Below the pieces are notes generated by a model. The model saw only the letters and a program-made list of their open reading frames with translations. It did no database searches and was not told the DNA's origin. A program made the position numbers and the translations under genes. 64,000 nt of DNA, taken from contig NZ_LUTP01000016.1 of NCBI RefSeq assembly GCF_002111585.1, positions 16,515 to 80,514 on the forward strand, written 5' to 3'. This document shows, piece by piece, positions 59,526-64,000 of this stretch (its first letter is position 1; each line of letters opens with the position of its first letter). This DNA comes from Lonsdalea iberica (GTDB lineage: Bacteria > Pseudomonadota > Gammaproteobacteria > Enterobacterales > Enterobacteriaceae).

Positions 59526-61289
59526 TTAGTACCCTACAGCTGAGCCCGCAGGACGCCGGGAGTCATTGGCGCCATACAGATACCCTTCGCGGACTTTATC
59601 GGACACGGCGGAGTCATTGCCTGAATTGGCGGGCTCCACGCCTTGAATACCGGGCAGACCGACCATAATCAGCTCGGCGGCGCCCCAGGGCGTTTGTTCG
59701 ACCATCTTATACCCGCGTTCCGCCAGCAGCTTCAGCGTATCGGCGGACAAGCCGCGGCGTTCATAATAAACCTCGTCCGGCAGCCACTGATGATGGATGC
59801 GCGGCGCATCTACCGCTTCCTGCGGCGTCATCCCGAAGTCGATAATATTCAATGCCGTTTGCAGCGTGATGCTGATAATACGCGAGCCGCCGGGCGATCC
59901 TAGCACCAGGAAAATCTTGCCGTCCTTGGTGACCAGCGACGGGCTCATGGATGACAGCGGCCGTTTGCCCGGCGCGATGGCGTTCCGCTCCCCCTGAACC
60001 AAACCGTAGAGGTTCTTTTCGCCGACTTTGGCGGTGAAGTCATCCATTTCATCGTTCAGGAAGAAGCCGGTGCCGGGCGCAATGACGACTGCGCCAAAAC
60101 GCCCGTTGACGGTATAGGTGGTTGATACCGCATTTCCCTGATTGTCGACGATGGAATAATGGGTGGTTTCCGGCTTCTCACGCGGTTCAGCGCCGGGCGT
60201 AACCTGCGTCGACGGGGTGGCCCTTTCCGGGTCGATCTGGCTGCGAATCTCCGCGGCGTGGGTTTCGCTCAGCAGATGATCGATAGGGTTGCGTACAAAT
60301 GCCGGATCGCCCAGGTAGGTGTTGCGATCTTTGTAGGCGTGGCGCAGCGCCTCAGTCAATGTGTGGATCGCCTGTGCGGAGTTGACGCCCATGCTTTTGA
60401 GATCATAGCCTTCCAGAACGTTCAGCGTTTCGCACAGCGTCACGCCGCCGGAGCTGGGCGGCGGGGAAGAGATAAATTTATAGCCCCGATAGGTGCAGCT
60501 AATCGGCGCGGTCTCCGTGACCGTATAGCGGGCGAAGTCCGCCGCGGTGATGATACCGCCGCCTTGTTTTGCTGCCGCTTCAATTGTGCGCGGTAGCGCT
60601 CCCTTATAGAAAGCGTCGGGACCGCGATCGGCGATGCTTTGCAGGGTGCGGGCCAGATCTTTTTGCACCAGCCGATCACCCGGCTGCATCGGAGAACCGT
60701 CCGGCCGCAGGAAGAGGCGGGCCGCTTCAGGATCTTGTCGGAAACGTTTCACGGTCGTGTTCATGATATCGGTATCGCCGCGGTTGAGGATAAACCCGTC
60801 GCGAGCCAGTTTGATGGCTGGCGCCAGCAGCTGCTGACGGCTCATCGTCCCATATTTTTCACGCGCGGTTTCCAGCCCCATCACGGTGCCGGGCACGCCG
60901 ACCGCCAGATAGCCATACAGGCTGGCGCCGGGCTTCACTTTGCCTTCCGCGTCCAGATACATATCGGCTTTCGCCGCCGCTGGCGCGGTTTCGCGGAAGT
61001 TGATGAAGGTATCTTTGCCGTTCGCCAGATGCAGGGTCATAAAACCGCCGCCGCCGATATTGCCGCAACAGGCGTTCACCACCGCCTGGGCGTAGCCGAC
61101 GGCGACCGCCGCATCCACTGCATTCCCCCCCTTTTTCAGAATATCAACGCCGACCTGTGAAGCCAGGTGCTGAGAACTCACCACCATGCCTTGCTTTGCC
61201 TCCACGGCCGGAATGGAGACCGCTGAGGCCGGCCCTGCGGTGAGGAGCCCTGATAAGCTTAATGCCAACCGCCATTTTCCTGATGTCAT
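59526..61289 (-). CDS. ggt: Gamma-glutamyltranspeptidase Ggt
   Basis: Ggt is a periplasmic N-terminal-nucleophile enzyme that cleaves glutathione and other gamma-glutamyl compounds. The 587-residue precursor has a signal peptide ending at about residue 23 (GPASA-VSIPA). Self-cleavage frees the nucleophile Thr375 in PETTHYSIVDNQGNAVSTT, equivalent to Thr391 in E. coli. Substrate-binding motifs are ARDGFILN, SSPPPSSGGVTL, LNDEMDDF, and LSSMSPSLV and GSPGGSRI in the small subunit. The ATG at 61289 is close to the family start. Confidence 0.95.
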   Translation of the reverse strand: MTSGKWRLALSLSGLLTAGPASAVSIPAVEAKQGMVVSSQHLASQVGVDILKKGGNAVDAAVAVGYAQAVVNACCGNIGGGGFMTLHLANGKDTFINFRETAPAAAKADMYLDAEGKVKPGASLYGYLAVGVPGTVMGLETAREKYGTMSRQQLLAPAIKLARDGFILNRGDTDIMNTTVKRFRQDPEAARLFLRPDGSPMQPGDRLVQKDLARTLQSIADRGPDAFYKGALPRTIEAAAKQGGGIITAADFARYTVTETAPISCTYRGYKFISSPPPSSGGVTLCETLNVLEGYDLKSMGVNSAQAIHTLTEALRHAYKDRNTYLGDPAFVRNPIDHLLSETHAAEIRSQIDPERATPSTQVTPGAEPREKPETTHYSIVDNQGNAVSTTYTVNGRFGAVVIAPGTGFFLNDEMDDFTAKVGEKNLYGLVQGERNAIAPGKRPLSSMSPSLVTKDGKIFLVLGSPGGSRIISITLQTALNIIDFGMTPQEAVDAPRIHHQWLPDEVYYERRGLSADTLKLLAERGYKMVEQTPWGAAELIMVGLPGIQGVEPANSGNDSAVSDKVREGYLYGANDSRRPAGSAVGY

Positions 61290-61432
61290 CCCTATCTCCT
61301 GTCGAACGCATACCTACTCTGTTGGTTTTATGACCGGTCATGGTGTTCGCCGGTGGCTAAACAGCATACGGAGCCGAATCCGATGAGGGAACCTTTCGAT
61401 ACCCTAAATTGAGAGAGGAAGACCAAGACGTG

Positions 61433-61463
61433 GCAAAAAGCATCGGCCCTCGTTGCGAGGGCC
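61433..61463 (-). terminator. Intrinsic terminator of the S/N-oxide reductase gene
   Basis: GGCCCTCG and CGAGGGCC form an 8-base stem with a 3-base loop; on the minus strand it is followed by GATGCTTTTTG, 14 bases after the stop of the oxidoreductase gene. Confidence 0.75.
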
Positions 61464-61476
61464 GGTAGTGGAGACG

Positions 61477-63753
61477 TCAGACCGCCGCATTTTCCGGTGC
61501 GGCGACCACTTCGACCAAACAGCTCATGGCATTGGGGCCTTGGGTGAGGGAAGAAGTGCCGATATCCAGCGTCAGCACGTTAGCGTTGCCGGATTTCTCC
61601 ACCTTGTCCCACTCTTTCTGCTCCCAGCCCGGATCGAACCACGCGCCGGTGGACATAATCACCACGCCCGGCGTGACCCCGTCGGTGATTTTGACCCCGC
61701 CGTAAATGCGTCCGCGCGTGTTATAGACCTCGACCTGCATGCCGTCGGCGATATTGCGCGCGGCCGCATCCTGCGGGTGCATATAGAGCGTCTCGCGCCC
61801 GGCCGTCATGTTGGCGGCGACCTGAGGCGTGCTGCCGAGCTGGCTATGCAGCCGGTCCGAAGGCTGGATAGAGATAAAGTGAAGCGGCCATTGTTGCGCT
61901 ATATCGGCGCCCAGCCACTCGACCGGCGGACGCCACTCGGGATGCGGACCGAAGTCATCGTAGCGGTAGCCGGCCAGCGTTTCGCTGAACAGCTCGATTT
62001 TACCGCTGGGGGTCTTCAGCGCGTGCTGCTCCGGGTTGTCGCGGAACGCTTCGAAGAAGACGAACGGCTTATCGTCCATTGGAATTTCGACGTAACCCTG
62101 ACGCCAGAATGCCTCGAAGTCCGGCCATGTCTGCCCGGTGTCGCCCTGACGTTCGCGGCACTGCTGGTACATCATCGCCAGCCAGTCGCGCTCGCTGCGG
62201 CCCTGCGTGAAGTCGTCTCCGTAGCCCAGCCGTTCCGCCAGCTCGCTGAAGATATCGACGTCGTTACGCGCGTGATGCTGGGGCGCGATGGCCTGATGCA
62301 TGGCGAAAATGTAGCGATCCCGCGAGGAGCCGCCGATATCGTTGCGTTCCAGCGTGGTGGTGACCGGCAGCACGATATCGGCCATGCGGGCGGCGGGCGT
62401 CCAGACAATATCTTGCACGACCACGGTATCCGGTTTGCGCCAGCCTTCCACCAGCCGGTTGAGCTGTTGGTGGTGATGAAATGGGTTGCCGCCCGCCCAG
62501 TGGATCAGATGGATATCCGGGTAGGTGTGCGTCTGGCCCTGGAACGTGTAGGGCTGACCGGGCTGCAACAGCATGTCGGCGATGCGCGCGACGGGGATGA
62601 TGCTGCCGCGATTCGGTACGGAGGGCGAGGCCGGGGCGGGGGTGGCGATCCGTTCGTTGCCGACGCTGTTCATCGAGCCGTGTCCGAACGAGAAGCCGCC
62701 GCCGGGCAAACCGACCTGACCCAACATGGCGGACAGGGCGATCATCATCCAGTAGGGCTGCTCGCCGCGATGCGCGCGCTGTACGGAGTAGGAACAGGTG
62801 ATAAAGCTGCGCACGCCGATGAGTTGTTGAGCAAGCCGCGCGATCCGCTCGGCCGGTATACCGGTGATGGCGCTGGCCCACTCAGGCGTTTTCGGCGTGC
62901 TGTCGGTATGGCCGTCGAGATAGTCGCTCAGCGCCTCGTAGCCCACGCAGTAGCGTTCGAGAAACGCGCGATCATCGGCCCCGAGACGGCGGATCTCAAA
63001 GCCCAGCGCCAGCATCAGCGCCACGTCGGTGTTGGGGCGAATCGGTATCCATTCCGCGTCGACGAACGCCGGGCAGTCGTCGCGCATCGGACTGATGTTA
63101 ATGACCGGAATCCCTCGTGCCTTGAGCGTCTCTAGCGCGACTTTCAGCGTATGCTGACCTGCGCCGCCGGAGGCTACCTGCGCATTTTTCAGCGCCAGGC
63201 CGCCAAAGGCAATGAACAGCTGGCAATGATCCGCCACGCTGCGCCATTCGGTGACTTTACCGGTGAGCGGATGGAAAGTGCCGATGACGTAAGGCAGGAA
63301 GAACTGCGCCGCGCCCCAGCTATAGTTACCCGCCTGATCGACCGCGCCGCCGCCGCTGAAGTAGAAGCGGCGCACCTGCGAGCGCGCGTGGTGATAGCGT
63401 CCGGCGGAGGACCAGCCGTAGGAGCCGGCGAACAGACCCTCTGCGCCGTAGCGGTCGCGCACGCGCCGGTTTTCTTCGGCCACCAGATCCAGCGCGACGT
63501 CCCAGTCCACCTCCACAAACGGCTCTTTGCCGCGCAGCGAGGTGTCGCTGTTTTCCCGTTTAGCCAGCCAGGAACGGCGGACGGCGGGTTTACGGATGCG
63601 TTGCGGCGAGTAGACCAGCGGCACAATGCTGTCGAGCATCGGCGATGGATCGGGGTCGGCGGCAAACGGCTCGCAGCCAATCAGCCTGCCGTCTTCCACT
63701 ACGGCCGTAAATGCGCCCCAGTGCGCGAGATGGGGGTAACGCGTGATCGTCAT
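61477..63753 (-). CDS. Molybdopterin-dependent S/N-oxide reductase (BisC/TorZ type)
   Basis: A member of the DMSO reductase family that reduces S-oxides or N-oxides with a bis-molybdopterin guanine dinucleotide cofactor. The ATG at 63753, behind GAGGGC, gives 758 residues. The molybdenum ligand Ser116 is in GSYGWSSAGRYHH (DMSO reductase Ser147), so this is not a formate or nitrate reductase. There is no N-terminal Cys cluster motif and no Tat signal peptide, so it should be cytoplasmic like BisC. Conserved cofactor motifs include GTDVALML-type NTDVALMLALG, GQVGLPGGGFSF and WAGGNPFHHHQ. The electron donor gene is not in the window. Candidate roles are methionine or biotin sulfoxide repair (inference). 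Confidence 0.85.
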   Translation of the reverse strand: MTITRYPHLAHWGAFTAVVEDGRLIGCEPFAADPDPSPMLDSIVPLVYSPQRIRKPAVRRSWLAKRENSDTSLRGKEPFVEVDWDVALDLVAEENRRVRDRYGAEGLFAGSYGWSSAGRYHHARSQVRRFYFSGGGAVDQAGNYSWGAAQFFLPYVIGTFHPLTGKVTEWRSVADHCQLFIAFGGLALKNAQVASGGAGQHTLKVALETLKARGIPVINISPMRDDCPAFVDAEWIPIRPNTDVALMLALGFEIRRLGADDRAFLERYCVGYEALSDYLDGHTDSTPKTPEWASAITGIPAERIARLAQQLIGVRSFITCSYSVQRAHRGEQPYWMMIALSAMLGQVGLPGGGFSFGHGSMNSVGNERIATPAPASPSVPNRGSIIPVARIADMLLQPGQPYTFQGQTHTYPDIHLIHWAGGNPFHHHQQLNRLVEGWRKPDTVVVQDIVWTPAARMADIVLPVTTTLERNDIGGSSRDRYIFAMHQAIAPQHHARNDVDIFSELAERLGYGDDFTQGRSERDWLAMMYQQCRERQGDTGQTWPDFEAFWRQGYVEIPMDDKPFVFFEAFRDNPEQHALKTPSGKIELFSETLAGYRYDDFGPHPEWRPPVEWLGADIAQQWPLHFISIQPSDRLHSQLGSTPQVAANMTAGRETLYMHPQDAAARNIADGMQVEVYNTRGRIYGGVKITDGVTPGVVIMSTGAWFDPGWEQKEWDKVEKSGNANVLTLDIGTSSLTQGPNAMSCLVEVVAAPENAAV

Positions 63754-64000
63754 AGTGCCCTCGGAAAATCTGTGGTTTTTCCTCGCCGAAGAGCCGGCAT
63801 GTATTGTCTGCGGATAATGATCCGGATAAGCAATAAACACGATGTGGACGGGATGGTAAAGAGGGGCGGCGCTTTTTTAGTGCAGACGAATATCGCTTAA
63901 GGTGCATGCGGTTGATTTTTAAACACCTTGGCTGAGTGGGATGACACCTCTGGAAGACCTTGATGGACGCGCGTCGATAACGCCTGACCAAATGGCGTAA
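63754..64000. other. Right-edge region upstream of the S/N-oxide reductase
   Basis: The last 247 bases hold the presumed promoter of the minus-strand oxidoreductase gene and then unassigned sequence up to the window edge. No complete gene is visible; open frames here are short shadows. A neighbouring gene may begin or end just outside the window. Confidence 0.4.

Noticed and set aside
61453..63135. 560-codon open frame antisense to the S/N-oxide reductase
   Set aside because: The real gene on the other strand has clear cofactor motifs; the antisense frame is Arg/His/Val-rich shadow sequence.

Overview
The window is a chromosomal stretch from a member of the Enterobacterales. Its gene order closely follows the E. 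coli purF-his-pta-nuo region: fabB, flk, pdxB, usg, truA, dedA, accD, folC, dedD, cvpA, purF, ubiX, argT/hisJ, hisQMP, yfcH, yfcE, yfcD, pta, ackA, yfbV, yfbU, yfbT, yfbS, yfbR, alaA, lrhA, nuoA-N. Predicted proteins match the lengths and motifs of the E. coli families. The GC-rich base composition and the flanking genes, which differ from E. coli, would fit a Pectobacteriaceae-like plant- or insect-associated genus. That last step is inference; nothing here fixes the genus.

Layout. 1-1.4 kb: an AzlC-type exporter (cut by the window edge) behind an AraC-type regulator broken by a frameshift. 1.5-7.6 kb: mnmC, fabB with a FabR-type operator, a 13-copy heptamer repeat, flk and pdxB. 7.7-16.4 kb: usg-truA-dedA-accD-folC-dedD-cvpA-purF-ubiX, with a PurR operator before cvpA-purF and a frameshift near the 3' end of purF. 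16.4-19.8 kb: a basic-amino-acid ABC importer with one binding protein, preceded by a good sigma-54 promoter match and two NtrC-type sites. 19.9-32 kb: yfcH, yfcE, yfcD, pta-ackA, yfbV, a decayed yfbU, yfbT, yfbS, yfbR and alaA. 33.3-50 kb: lrhA and the 13-gene complex I operon (nuoCD fused), with nuoG frameshifted as sequenced. 50-64 kb: elaB-like, PhzF-like, ybiT, a class I glutamine amidotransferase, ygaC, fdhE, a Bcr/CflA-type MFS exporter, an exported Ppx/GppA-like protein, ggt, and a cytoplasmic molybdopterin S/N-oxide reductase.

How the genes work together. Most of the window is housekeeping: fatty acid synthesis (fabB, accD), purine, folate and PLP synthesis (purF, folC, pdxB), tRNA modification (mnmC, truA), acetate overflow (pta-ackA), alanine synthesis (alaA), and respiration (nuoA-N). 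LrhA, the HexA/PecT-type regulator, sits directly before nuo.

I see no IS element, prophage, CRISPR array, tRNA or rRNA, and no convincing new multi-gene system. The points most worth a second look are: three otherwise canonical genes broken by apparent losses of single C or G bases; the yfbU remnant; the heptamer repeat; the nitrogen-type promoter of argT-hisQMP; the exported Ppx/GppA-like protein; and several structured or unexplained intergenic regions.
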